From: Megascapheus bottae
Lineage: Eukaryota; Chordata; Mammalia; Rodentia; Geomyidae
DNA length: 64,000 bases
Assembly: GCA_024803745.1 (NCBI GenBank)
Contig: JANJXV010000020.1
Location: 23,486,777 to 23,550,776 of the forward strand
Reading direction: 5' to 3'
The notes below the pieces were generated by a model. The model did not search any database and was not told the origin of the DNA. It was given only the letters and a program-made list of their open reading frames with translations. Position numbers and translations under genes: made by a program. This document shows, in pieces, positions 11,317 to 21,780 of this stretch. Position 1 is the stretch's first letter. Each line of letters begins with the position of its first letter.

Positions 11317-13069
11317 TACATATACATATATACATAGTAAAATTCAGTAAGTCAAGAAGACCCAGATTCTTTGAGGGACAGCTATAGATAGGGGAACAAA
11401 CATAGCGACACAATTTGCTATAAGGAAAGTGATAGTAACAGAAAATACAGGTTAGTTAAATGGCCTAAAACAATAAAATATGCATTATAGAAATACTTTC
11501 ATTAGCATGGAGACAATATTAGACTGAGCCATGTAAAATCACTAATATTGAAACTTTTGGGATCCAGGAAAACAGCAATTCTGTATCATGCTACCTGATA
11601 GGAGAGCATGCTTTATGGGCCTCTTTTTCTCCTACATACCTTGGTGCTAGTGCCAAGAATGCGAAGTATTGACCTCTCCCTCCCGGGGTTTATTTCCCAG
11701 AGTTTTGTATTTGCAGCAAGCCAGCATCCACTAGTAACAAGAAAATACCTTCTTTGAGATGAAGATCAGGCTTGCTTTCTGCTTGTGCATGAAAGCAGTT
11801 CATCCCCAAGTTCAATGTTTGTCTCCTATAATACATTCTCTACATGTGTGCACGACACCAGAATCCTTGGTGCCCTCCTCTTGAAACCTGGTGGGAAAGG
11901 AACCAGTGTGTGAATATGCTGAGGTTTGCGCTGCTTAATGCACTGTTGACATATAATGTGCCTTGACACTGACCCAGAAGTTTCATACCTACTATCAATA
12001 GGCACAAAACCGTAAAGCTAACTTCTCACCTTTAAAGTTGGGTGAAAAAAAATTCAACCAATGCGCCATACAGGGTATTCTTAAGTTAATCACAGCAGCT
12101 GTGAAAATGTCCAAATCTTTTTAGACCAGGAGACTGAAAAGATCCTGAAGAAGGATTAGTGTGGCCCCTCATCATCTTTCTATTTCTGTTCTTAAGATCT
12201 ATTCACAAGAAGTAGATTTCCAGAAGAAGCAAAAACAAAGCCTTGGCCCTAGCATCACCTACTGTCATAGTATACAGCAACCCTGAAGGAAACGCTCTTC
12301 ATCAAGCAGTGATTCTATCATAAAATTTAGACAGGTGGGATGTTTCCAGCCAGCTGATGGGTTACCTTTCTGTCTCTTCCCTTCCAACTTTATTAGGCCA
12401 CGTGCTCAAGCCTAAGATATCAAATAAACTAGATGATTGCTCCTCAGAGATACACATTACTTTATTTTGAAAAAGTCCTCTAGAAGCTGAAACACAGACC
12501 AGATTGAATCGAATGACCTGACACTCTAGGCACAGCTCTCTGCCCACTGGTGGGCGACACTAGTTTTCCTCTTTTGTAGGCTGAAACCTACCCAGTTTCC
12601 CTGACACCGCCTCAATTGTGGAGTTGGCATTTTTATGTAAATAGCTGTCCTCTGATCCATTAAACCCCATTGCCCCTGACATTTTCCTTTCTGACCCTTA
12701 TCAGCCACATGCTAGCAAAACATGAAGAAATGAAGAGAACAAAGAAAGGCAATAAAAGGGTTACAAGTGAGAAGTGTATTGTGAATGTGACCAACAAGGA
12801 AATTTGGAAATGGGTGAGTGAACACTCAGGGATGCCCTGTCAGCCCGTCACTGCTACATTTGTTCAAAACCTGTCAAGTGCTTAGCACCATTTCAAGGTG
12901 TCACCTAGAGATACATAGAAATGACAGTCCTGGATGCTACTTTAAGAGCACTTCAATTTTATAGGTGAAATAGCACAATTAAATGCTTATGTATCCATAA
13001 ACATACAATCTGGTCTTTGCTCACCTCTCTCCATACAATTTCTTTCATAGCATGTGTCACAACCTGCAA
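11317..13069. other. No recognisable gene
   Basis: Only short ORFs without family resemblance. A faint MIR-type trace (AGTGCTTAGCACCATTTCA) lies near 12875-12970, too weak to annotate separately. Confidence 0.4.
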
Positions 13070-13300
13070 TGTTTCATTTATTTATTGTGTTCTTGCCAAG
13101 TATGCTTTGCCCTAAGCTGGGATTTGCCTGGTATGAGGCAGTGTGTCCATTCCAATTATTTATGGTTGCTACTCTGAATCTTGCCCTCTGGAATATAAAT
13201 TACAAATAGACAGAGACAATGTCTATCTTACTCACCATTGCAACCTTGCAGCCAGGCAAAATGTACCTAGTAGATTCTAAAATTAAAAAGACTATTAAAT
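13070..13300 (+). repeat. LINE-2 3'-end fossil
   Basis: CTGGAATATAAATTACAAATAGACAGAGACAATGTCTATCTTACTCACCATTGCA followed by TGTACCTAGTAGATTCT is a decayed version of the L2 3' end ('GAATGTAAGCTCC...GGCAGGGA...TTTGTCTGT...CATAGTAGGTGCTCAATAAA'). Confidence 0.55.
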
Positions 13301-13460
13301 AAAAGAAGCAAGAAAATGAAATGAATTCTCCAAAACCAGGCAGATAAATAATTCATCTATTAAGATGGCTATTTACCTACTAATACAAAACTAAGAAGAA
13401 TTTCAATCGAAGTATGTACAAACAAACTTTATAAAGAATTTAGATGAAGGAAAAAGAAAA

Positions 13461-13812
13461 TCCAGGCTAGCTACTAATGGCTCATGTGTTTATGAGACCT
13501 TTGTCTCAACCAATGCATGTGTATGATCACATACACATGAGCTATTTGGGAGCTCAGATTGGGGGGAGAACAGTTCTAGGCCAGCCAAGGCAAACACGTT
13601 CATAAGATCTCATCTTACAGAAGAAGCTGAGTATGGTGCTGAATGGCTGTCATCCCTACTGCAGTGAGAATCATAGCAAGGAGCATCATGGTTCAGGCTC
13701 ACCTGGGAAAATGCAAGGACTTGTCTCAAAAATAACAAGAGAAAAAAGAAAGGATGGAGGCCCCATTCAAGCTCTTTCCTAACAAGCACAAAGCCTTACG
13801 TTCAACCCCCAG
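13461..13812 (+). mobile_element. Two degenerate B1-like SINEs, second with ID-like 3' part
   Basis: The first (about 13461-13625) has TAATGGCTCATGTG...GAGCTCAGATTGGGGGGAG...CCAGCCAAGGCAAA...TCTCATCTTA. The second (13627-13812) has CTGAGTATGGTGCTGAATGGCTGTCATCCC...TCATGGTTCAGGCTCACCTGGG...CTTGTCTC, then a GTTCAACCCCCAGTATTG ID-like end. Both are highly diverged. Confidence 0.55.
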
Positions 13813-13818
13813 TATTGA

Positions 13819-13936
13819 TGAAGGAGGAAGGGGGAGGAGGTAGAGGAAAAGAAAGAGGAGAAGGAAGAGGAGGAGGAGGAGGAGGAGGAGGAGGAAGAGG
13901 AGGAGGAGGAGGAGGAGGAGGAGGAGGAGGAGGAGA
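13819..13936. repeat. (GGA)n homopurine tract
   Basis: About 118 bases with purines almost exclusively on the plus strand, mainly GGA/GGAA. It begins right at the A-rich end of the preceding SINE, so it may have grown from that tail. It encodes only low-complexity Gly/Arg or poly-Leu chance ORFs. Confidence 0.95.
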
Positions 13937-15849
13937 ATTAAGCAACCAAAAAACAATCAGTATCAAGAAGAAAACCTATTTATACATTATTTTTCGTAGT
14001 GGATGTTGAGACTAATAGTCAGAAAAAAATTGATAGTCTTAAGAATGCCTTAATGTATGAATTTTCATAGATCTGAAGCACAGTGGAGACTGTGATACCC
14101 ACAGTCTTCTCCAAGCTAAAAGCTAGATTGAATAATAACAACTTAGCTGGCCTATTTCAACTATGAGGCTAAACCAATGAAGCTCAAGGGTGCGATATTA
14201 AACACTAAACAGAATAATTTCATTGATGACCTTAATCTTCCATCTTCACATGGTCCTTTGTCCCGCCTCCTTATTCAGCCATGTGACCTCCTTTGGCCAA
14301 TGAGATGTTAGCAAATATAAGTCAAGAAGAGGTTTGAAAAATGCCTGTACACAGAGACTTTCCTACAGCATGCTCTTTCTTCTCCTACATACCTGGCTTA
14401 ACTTGAAGCCCTCAGGTACACAGTTTTTCCTCTCTTCTGTGGGTGTCCTAGACTATTTGAAAGACTCAGTATGACAAAGATGGAATAACTGCCTGATGCT
14501 GACCACAGTTGTGTGTATGAGCACAGTCAAGATCTGAAGGGTTTCCTTGCTGACCCTATAGATTATGACCCACCAGTTTTAGAGGTTAATTACAGCAACA
14601 CCAATATTTGAAATATAAACATGAATCTTTTTTATTAGAAAGTATTTCAATTTCCATAATTTGATTTCTGTACAAGTGCATGCACCTGCCTTTCTTCACA
14701 CCGCATTGACATCACTGGGGTTGGGCAGGTCCAGGTAGGAAGCACTTAGAGGAGAGAAAAGAGGAGCCACAGCAGGCTCAGTACCACAGTGGGGGCTGTT
14801 CTCTTCTCCACATGGTTAGATGGCCAGTATTTTGCACGCACATCTTCCAGGAGGCAGAGCATGGATTCCATGGACTCACAGTGACTGAAATCTGAACTTC
14901 TGGCAAAACAAACTTCTAAGTGTCATTGTCCCTCAGCTCCAGCCTAGTCTCTCAAAGGCCCTGATGTGCCATCTACAAATAAAAGCATGAAGGCAGAAAT
15001 AGAAATCATAATTTTAGAAGTGCAGAGTCCCACAAAGAAACCGTTTAGAATTAGCATCGGTAGGTGGCTGTCTTCTCTCTTTTCTTGATAGGGAGACACT
15101 TTAGGAGTTGTATCTTATTTAGTTACCCCCTCACTTATTCACAGTTCCTATCACAGAGAACAGAGATTTGGTTAAAGTTTCTCAGCTGAAGAAAAACTGA
15201 ATGAGCTTCAATTGCAAGGGAAGGGTGGACTAATTGACTTACATGAAGGAATAGAAAGAAAATGACTCACAGGAAAATTATTTTGCAATTATCCAGGTGG
15301 GTACTAGAGGCTGAAGGAGAACTTGGCTGGGCCTGGGAGAGGCACTGGTTTCAACTACATTCTTTCCTTTTAGATTCTTTCTCCAGGCCCCACCTTGTTT
15401 TGCCTTCCTGGCCTGCTGCGTCTTCTGGGAATTGAATTCACTGACCAAGGTTAGTGGACAATGCCCATTCTGTTAACTCCTGTGTCTTCTAACTTGCTAT
15501 CTCTTTATAATTGAAGCCAAGGGAAGTTCTGGTTTGAGCCAGTGCATTATTTTTTTTTCCTTAAAAGCTCACGCCTTATCTCTAGAGAATACAAATCTAG
15601 ACTTATACAGACTCTCTTTTATCCTTGGCCATTTTGATTTGTACAGCTCAGTGGATCCCAGGAACTCTTCTGTTCCTCTCCTGCCCAAACTCCAGTGGCG
15701 TTTTTTGCACCTTAGATCTTAGTGAAGAAAGAAAAATGGACACTTACATAAAGTATCTTTACTTTATTCAACTCTAAAATTGGTTCCATGTTTTGCTTTC
15801 AATGCATTGCTGCTTTTTGTCCTACTTGAATCTGTGGGTGGGAAATGCA
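13937..15849. other. No recognisable gene; possible decayed repeat at 14225-14620
   Basis: 14225-14620 contains CATGTGACCTCCTTTGGCCAATGAGATGTTAGCA, a phrase typical of an ancient mammalian repeat, but I cannot assign the family. The rest is unique-looking and the ORFs are short. Confidence 0.35.
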
Positions 15850-15912
15850 GAAAGAGAGAGAGAGGAGGGGGAGAGGGAGAGGGAGAGGGAGAGGGAGGGA
15901 GAGGAAGGGAGG

Positions 15913-15943
<31 letters not shown>

Positions 15944-15950
15944 AGGGAGG

Positions 15951-16024
<74 letters not shown>

Positions 16025-16115
16025 TTGGGGGGGGAGAAGAAGAGAGGAGAGGGAGGGAAAGGGAGGAGAGTAGAGGGAAGAGAAGGGAAGGGAACGGAAA
16101 GGAAGAGAAGGGGAA
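15850..16115. repeat. (GA)n / (GGGA)n homopurine tract
   Basis: About 265 bases nearly free of pyrimidines on the plus strand. It includes a pure GA run of about 66 bases (15955-16020), flanked by GGGA- and GAAG-rich stretches and a G-run at 16027-16034. Three overlapping chance ORFs of Arg/Glu/Gly and one of Ser/Leu/Pro arise from it and are not genes. Confidence 0.97.
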
Positions 16116-16479
16116 GAGTCTTTGGTATTAAAGTAAATTAGATAATCCAAGGGTTTGGGTCTATCTGCAGAATCCTAGACTGCTGTTCTGGCCTCCTAGT
16201 GGTTATGTACATCTAGATAGCCTGTTAGTACCTTAGATAAAACACACCCACATTCAATATTATTATCCCTCCCACTGATAAGGCTGTTCTGGCTTTGCTA
16301 GTTCATGCATGCTAAGCATCCTTCAGGCGTCTTTGTCCTTTTCTGTAAGCGATCAATTTGTATTTCAGGTGTCTTTACCCTATATCTGATTCATTATCTC
16401 TGGATTGTTCTGTTGCTTCTTCTAAGTTTCTTTTCTTATCAATCCTTGGCCCGATCGATCCACCTGACTTCCAGATGAG
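16116..16479. other. No recognisable feature
   Basis: Unique-looking sequence between the homopurine tract and an L2-like fossil. Confidence 0.4.
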
Positions 16480-16780
16480 TAGAGCTCCGATCATGCTCCT
16501 GCTGAAAAGCTTGAATTCTTAGCCTAGGTGTTGGAGTCTTCTACAGTTGGCCCCAATCCATCTTTCCAACACCAGCTTCTGCACAGCCATTCTAGATTAT
16601 AATCAAACCCGTTTCCCAGCTGCATCTCCGACATGCCCCACATCGTTCCTCGGTCTCCTTCAACTGTCTGGAACAGATACTCTCTGAGTATTTTGCACAT
16701 TGAACTACCCAGTGCTATAAGCTAGCCACCAGGCAATGTATCCACTACTTCTGCTTAGACTCTACACAAACATAACCAAA
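16480..16780 (+). repeat. LINE-2 fossil
   Basis: ACAGTTGGCCCCAATCCATCTTTCCAACACCAGCTTCTGC and CTTCAACTGTCTGGAACAGATACTCT follow the order of the L2 'GGCCCCTGCCTACCTCTCCAGCCTCATCTC...TGCCTGGAACGCTCTT' region. Strongly diverged. Confidence 0.6.
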
Positions 16781-17603
16781 GCCCTTGCCATTTTTTCCCC
16801 TCACTGTCATCCACTATTCCTTTGGCCCCAGGACAGACTGATTGCACATGGCAGAGTATCAGCTATCTACACTCTCAACTATTGGTGGGTTTAGTTCTAG
16901 ATATTGACTCTTCTGCACTGCTCAGGTGAATGTTAAGATGACATGGCTGGAGTGGAGACAGGGCCAGAGAAACCGAAAGGAAGGATGGAAAGGTCATAAG
17001 TGGTGGAGGTGGCTGGAGGCAACAGCTACAGGCAGTGGGCATTACTGCATGTGGCAAAGATAATATTTAAAATATATATAAAAAACTAAAACTTTTTAAA
17101 CTTTTTTGCTTGTTTTCACTGAGAAATCTATTTTTTTGGCCATTCACCTGCTTTCCTGAAGAAAGTGTTTTAAGTCTGTCTCAATTCCTGGGGTTGTTTT
17201 GTCCTGAACTGAGAAACCAGGTAGAAAAGGCTCAAGAAATACAAGTAATCATGCTAATTTAATCATTTATATTGGCAAGAGTACAAGAGCTATTTGTAGA
17301 AAACAATGAAACATTATAGGAAGGAACAGGGGACAGTTAGAGAGGGGATTCCTGGCCAAGGAAATTCTGGTAAAGAAATGAGAATGATGATGAGTGATGA
17401 AATTAAGAGGTCAGAGGAAGTGATATGATTTACCAAGTATGCTCCTTTTTGGAGTTCTTTGGGAGCTATCTACTAGAGACATCATTTTTAACTATTTACA
17501 ATTCACTAATGTTCTTCTGTTTCTTGGAATGTAACTCCATGACAACTAGTCTATGGAAGGGCCCTGCCTTGTATCTGGGATAGCTGCCTCCCTGAAAATC
17601 TAC
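16781..17603. other. No recognisable feature
   Basis: Unique-looking sequence. The short ORFs have no family resemblance. Confidence 0.4.
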
Positions 17604-17654
17604 CCATCGAAATGATTCATCAGCATTTTCAGCTCACCCTGTACAACTACTTCT
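17604..17654. repeat. 51-bp direct repeat, left copy (possible long L1 TSD)
   Basis: A block from CCATCGAAATGATTCATC to CAACTACTTCTT recurs at 19724-19774 with about four substitutions and one indel. It flanks the minus-strand L1 and its extra 3' sequence. Confidence 0.85.
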
Positions 17655-17663
17655 TTTTTTTTA

Positions 17664-17745
17664 ACTTAGAAAGATGAACCGCAAACAATAGGAATAGTAA
17701 TAACAGCTAATAGTAGTTACCCACTTATTATATATCACCTATTCT
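17664..17745 (-). other. Candidate 3'-transduced segment of the adjacent L1
   Basis: About 82 bases lie between an outer T-run (17653-17662) and the T-rich end of the L1 3' UTR (17746-17760). Read on the minus strand, they would follow the L1's own weak poly(A) and end in a second poly(A). The segment contains AATAGTAATAACAGCTAATAG, which resembles a MIR end, so it looks like ordinary genomic sequence carried along. No AATAAA is seen before the outer poly(A). Confidence 0.45.
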
Positions 17746-19722
17746 TTTTTTCTATTTTTTATTGTAATTAATAGAAGGGTTACATTACATTCGCCAGATA
17801 GAAGGTACATTACTTCACATACCCTTTCTCATGTCTTGGTCCCCACTTCCCTCCCCCCACCCCTACCCTCATCTTGGTTTTCCCCCTTTCCTATCCAATT
17901 TCAAATCACCAAATATGCATATATCCAATATATCAGATAACAAAGGGAAATACTGTAAAAATATGAGATAACCAAGGGACAGCAAAAGAAATGAGAGATA
18001 AAATAGTACATTAAGGACAACAATCACTCATTATATGGCTTTGTTTCTATATCCTAGAGGTCCTTTCATTTAGCGTCATACTATATGGCCTTAAGTATCT
18101 AGGTTTTGCTATATTGCAAATCTCTGCTAGAAGAGCCCAAGGTTTCTACTGATTATGACAAATGAGGGAAACCATTGAGCCTATGTTCCTTTGAGTATGG
18201 CTTACTTCACTTAATATAATTTTTTCTAAGTCTTTCCATTTCCTAACAAATGAGGCGATGTCGTTCTTTCTGACAGCAGCATAGAATTCCATTGTGTACA
18301 AATACTACATCTTGTTGATCCACTCATCAACTGAGGGACATCTAGGTTGGTTCTATTTCTTTGCTATGGTGAATAGTGCTGCAATGAACATTGTTGTGCT
18401 AGTGGATTTAGTATGCCCTTGTTTCTGGATGGTTGGGTAAATGCCAAGTAGTGGAATTGCTGGGTCATAGGGGAGCTCTATGTTTAGCCTTTTGAGGAAC
18501 TGCCATACTGCTTTCCATAGTGGTTGAATGAGTGTGCACTCCCACCAACAGTGTAGTAGTGATCCCTCCTGGCCACATCCCCTCCTGCATCTGTTGTTAT
18601 TAGTTTTCTTGATCCTGGCCATTCTAACTGGAGTGAGGTGGAATCTTAGAGTTGTTTTGATTTGCATTTCTTTTATGACCAGAGATGTTGAGCATTTCTT
18701 CATGTGTCCATAGGCCATTCTTATTTCTTCTTCAGAGAAGACTCTCTTTAAGTCTTTGGCCCATCTTTTAATGGGATGGTTGTTACTTTGGAGGTTAGTT
18801 TTGGAGTGATTCAATTTTTTGAGTTGTTGATATATTTTAGATATAAGGCCTTTGTCCGTTGTATGGTTAGTGAAGACCTTCTCCCATTCTGTAGGCTTCC
18901 TAATTAATTTACTAGCTATGTACTTTGCCTTACAGAAGATCTGCAGTTTAATGCAGTCCCACTTATCCAGCCTTTCTCTGATTTGTTGTGTTTCTTGGTC
19001 ATTATTGGGAAAGTTTTGACCTGTGCCAAGGAGGCCTAGTGTGTTTCCTATTCCTTCTTGTACAGTTTTCAGTGTATCTGCTTTTACCTCTAGGTCTTTG
19101 ATCCATTTGGGGTTAATTCTAGTGCAGGGTGACAAAGAAGGATCCAACTTTAGTTTTCTGAAGGTGCTTAACCAGTTCTGCCAGCACCATTGTTGAAGAG
19201 GCTGTCTTTCTTCCATTCTATTTTTTTGGCTCCCTTATCAAAGATTAGGTGGCCATAGGTCTGTGGTTTAATATCTGGGTCCTGAGTTCTATTCCATTGG
19301 TCTTCAGGCACGTTCTTGTGCCAGTCCCAAGCTGTTTTGATTATTATAGCTCTGTAATAGAGTCTAAAGTTTGGTATTGAAATTCCTCCTGTGCTGTTCT
19401 TTCTGCTAGGAAGTGTTTTTGGTATACTGGATCTTTTATTATTCCATATGAAATTTTGGATTGCCTCTTCTATTTCTTTAAAGAATGACATTGGGATGTT
19501 GATGGGTATTGCGTTCAATTTGTAGATAGCCCTTGACAAGATTGTCATTTTCACGATGTCAATTCTTCCAATCCAGGAGCCTGGGAGGTTTTTCCATTTC
19601 CTCAGTTCTGCTTTAATTTCCTTTTTCAGGGTTTTAAAGTTTTCATCAAAAAGTCCTTTACATTCTTAGTTAAGTTAATTACTAGGTACTTTATTTTCTT
19701 TGAGGTTATTGAGGAAGATTTT
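17746..19722 (-). mobile_element. 5'-truncated young LINE-1 (about 2.0 kb)
   Basis: On the minus strand it carries the second half of ORF2 (19722 down to 18146), then about 400 bp of 3' UTR ending in AATTACAATAAAAAATAG. The 3' UTR matches the other young L1 ends in this window. It begins inside the ORF2 coding region, so the 5' UTR, ORF1 and the endonuclease and most of the reverse transcriptase are absent. It is flanked by a 51-bp duplication and an extra segment at the 3' side. Confidence 0.95.
18146..19722 (-). pseudogene. LINE-1 ORF2p fragment (post-RT and C-terminal region), inactivated
   Basis: ORF2p is the L1 endonuclease/reverse transcriptase that primes cDNA synthesis at nicked chromosomal DNA. 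This copy keeps only the region after the RT catalytic core. Residues of the type GSWIGRIDIVKMTILSRAIYKLNAIP and AWDWHKN appear in one frame (ORF 19168-19554). The following WCWQNWLSTFRKLKLDP continues in another frame (ORF 18353-19216). A one-base deletion near 19190 (AACAATGG where AACAAATGG is expected) explains the switch. The C-terminal Cys-rich motif C-x3-C-x7-H-x4-C is intact, followed by PYDPAIPLLGIYP. A TGG-to-TAG change then truncates it after MFIAALFTIAKK, while homology runs on to about 18146. It is clearly dead and without host function. Confidence 0.95.
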
Positions 19723-19723
19723 T

Positions 19724-19774
19724 CCATCTAAATGATTCATCAGCATTTTTCTGCTCACCCTGTGCAATTACTTC
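19724..19774. repeat. 51-bp direct repeat, right copy
   Basis: Begins immediately at the 5' truncation point of the minus-strand L1. About 90% identical to 17604-17654. Confidence 0.85.
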
Positions 19775-19925
19775 TTCTTTCCAACATCAGCATTTAGTTT
19801 AGAGTTGGAGGGGTTGTTTGTTTTTCCTGAAATCTTGGCTGTGACGTGGGAAAATATTCCTCCCATTCTCCTCTTCACTGATCACAAAAGAATCTTTGGA
19901 TTTTATTTTTAAAGGATTTTCCATT

Positions 19926-19941
19926 AAAAGAAATCACTGTT
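19926..19941. repeat. Target-site duplication, left copy
   Basis: AAAAGAAATCACTGTT, repeated exactly at 20715-20730. Confidence 0.93.
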
Positions 19942-20306
19942 CAACCACTATGGAAAGCAGTGTGGCAGTTCCTCAAAAGGCTAAACATAGAGCTCCCCTA
20001 TGACCAGCAATTCCAATACTTGGCATTTACCCAACCATTCAGAAACTAGGGCATACTAAATCCACTAGCACAACAATGTTCATTGCAGCATTATTCACCA
20101 TAGCAAAGATATGGAACCAACCTAGATGTCCCTCAGTTGACGAGTGGTATTTGTACACAATGGAATTCTATGAGGCTGTCAGAAAAAACGACATCGCCCC
20201 ATTTGTTAGGAAATGGAAAGACTTAGAAAAAATCATATTAAGTGAAGTAAGCCAGACTCAAAGGAACTTAGGCTCAATGGTTTCCCTCATTTGTCATAAT
20301 CAGTAG
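19942..20306 (+). pseudogene. LINE-1 ORF2p C-terminal fragment, inactivated
   Basis: It starts at QPLWKAVWQFLKRLNIELPYD, just after the Cys-rich motif. A one-base deletion near 20011 (TATGACCAGCA where TATGACCCAGCA is expected) shifts the frame. The rest reads on as MFIAALFTIAKIWNQPRCPS and ends at a TAG at 20304. Between DEW and YLYTMEF it lacks about 15 bases that the minus-strand copy has (coding roughly INKMW), an in-frame deletion between short TGG repeats. It has no catalytic domain. Confidence 0.93.
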
Positions 20307-20714
20307 AAACCTTGGGCTCTCCTAGCAGAGATCTGCAATAGAGCAAAACCTTGATATATAAGGCCATATAGTATGAAGCTAATTGAAAGGACCTCCCGGA
20401 TATTGAAACAAAAGCCATATAACGAATGATTGTTGTCCTTAATGTACTATGTTATCTCTCATCTCTTTTGCTGTCCCTTGGGTATCTCATATTGTTACAG
20501 TTATCTGATATATTTGTTATCTGATATATAGGATTTATTTGTATTTTGTTATTTGAAATTGGATAGGGAAGGGGGGAAAACTAAAACAGGGGGGTTGGGG
20601 GGGGTAATGGGTACCAAGACATGTGAAAGGGTATCAATGTATGTGAATTAATGCACTCTCTATCTGGCAAATATCATGTAACCCTTTTATTAATTACAAT
20701 AAAAATATATATAA
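19942..20714 (+). mobile_element. 5'-truncated young LINE-1
   Basis: The last part of ORF2 plus the full 3' UTR, ending CTTTTATTAATTACAATAAAAATATATATAAA. Exact 16-bp TSDs flank it. It lies about 220 bp from, and opposite in orientation to, the larger L1 at 17746-19722. Confidence 0.95.
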
Positions 20715-20730
20715 AAAAGAAATCACTGTT
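20715..20730. repeat. Target-site duplication, right copy
   Basis: AAAAGAAATCACTGTT following the L1 A-rich tail. Matches 19926-19941. Confidence 0.93.
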
Positions 20731-21178
20731 GGGATAAGAATACAGTTTATTTATGAAAAGCATAGAGTTATTATCCTCAACTTATAAATTTGTCCTTTCT
20801 GAGAAGAAACATTGGAAATCCCTCAATTTCTGACTTCTAGCTCCCTTTCTCTGCCTAGGAGCTCCTGAGTGTATATTTCTCTCCTGACATTGTACTGAAA
20901 AACCCTAAAGCCATCTTTGCAGCCCTTCTCCTCAACTCAAACACATATCTTGGTATGAGTAATTAAAACCCCCGTTGCCTATCAAGCATGATATACACGA
21001 TATACATATACATATATAAGCATTGCTAGTCTGCTCAAAAATCTCTTTCTGTTGGTCAAATGTATGTATTCATAAATATGTAAAATAACTTAAAACTTTG
21101 ATTAAGGTCCTGGCATATACAGAAAAATGAAGTATGGGATAGAGTACAGCGGTTGATAGAAAAAGCGTTGAAATTGAT
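20731..21178. other. No recognisable feature
   Basis: Unique-looking, with a short TATACATATACATATAT patch near 21000. Confidence 0.4.
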
Positions 21179-21422
21179 GCTGGGTGCTTGTAGCTCATGT
21201 CTGTAATCCTAGTTACTGAGAAAGCTGAGATCTGAAAATCATGGTTTGAAACCAATCTAAGCAGAAAAGTCCCTGTGGGACTCTTAGCTCCAATTAACCA
21301 CTATAAAACCAAATGTAGCATTGTGGCTCAAAGTGACAGACAACTAGCCTTGAGCAAAAAAACTCAGGGATAGTGCCCAGACTCTGAGTTCAAGCCCCAC
21401 AAACAACAACAACAACAACAAC
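21179..21422 (+). mobile_element. 7SL(B1-like)+Geo-type dimeric SINE with (AAC)n tail
   Basis: Left monomer: CTGGGTGCTTGTAGCTCATGTCTGTAATCC ... AAAGCTGAGATCTGAAAATCATGG. Junction: CTCCAATTAACCACTA. Right monomer: GTGGCTCAAAGTGACAG ... CTCTGAGTTCAAGCCCC. The tail is CAACAACAAC (21401-21422), an A-rich tail turned into a trinucleotide repeat. Confidence 0.88.
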
Positions 21423-21566
21423 GATAACAAAAACAGTTGAAGTATAAATAATGGAAAACATAAGAAGCCTTTATTCTAGTTATTTTAAGTTCTAGGAAGG
21501 AGTTTGTACATAGTTATGTTTCCTCTATATGAAAAATATCAAGTCATTTTTCATGCCATGTAATAT
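21423..21566. other. Short unannotated spacer
   Basis: Nothing recognised. Confidence 0.4.
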
Positions 21567-21581
21567 TTACCATGATTTCTT

Positions 21582-21780
21582 TTTTTTAAATTTTTTTTCA
21601 GTCCTGGGCTTGAGCTCAGGGCCTGAGCACTATCCTTGTTCTTTCTCAAGACTAGAGCTCTACCACTTGAGCCTCAGCACCATTTCTCGCTTTTTTCTAT
21701 GTATGTGGTACTGAGGAATCGAACCCGGGTCTTTGTGCATGTTAGGCAAGCACTCTACCACTAGGCCAAACTCCTGGCCA
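21582..21780 (-). mobile_element. IDL-Geo dimeric SINE
   Basis: On the plus strand: the T-rich tail, CAGTCCTGGGCTTGAGCTCAGGGC, then ACCACTTGAGCCTCAGCACC (right monomer). This is followed by GTGGTACTGAGGAATCGAACCCGGG (reversed B box) and CCACTAGGCCAAACTCCTGGCC (reversed 5' end). Flanking TSDs TTACCATGATTTCTT lie at 21567-21581 and 21804-21818. The right-hand TSD is 24 bases beyond the SINE's usual 5' end. Confidence 0.92.

Noticed and set aside
13726..14009. Poly-Leu and Gly-rich ORFs
   Set aside because: Translations of the GGA tract on both strands.
14225..14620. LTR retrotransposon or endogenous retrovirus remnant
   Set aside because: A phrase typical of an ancient repeat is present, but no TG...CA ends, primer-binding site or gag/pol homology could be seen. 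Left unassigned.
15764..16150. 128-codon Ser/Leu/Pro ORF and overlapping Arg/Glu/Gly ORFs
   Set aside because: Translations of a GA/CT microsatellite.
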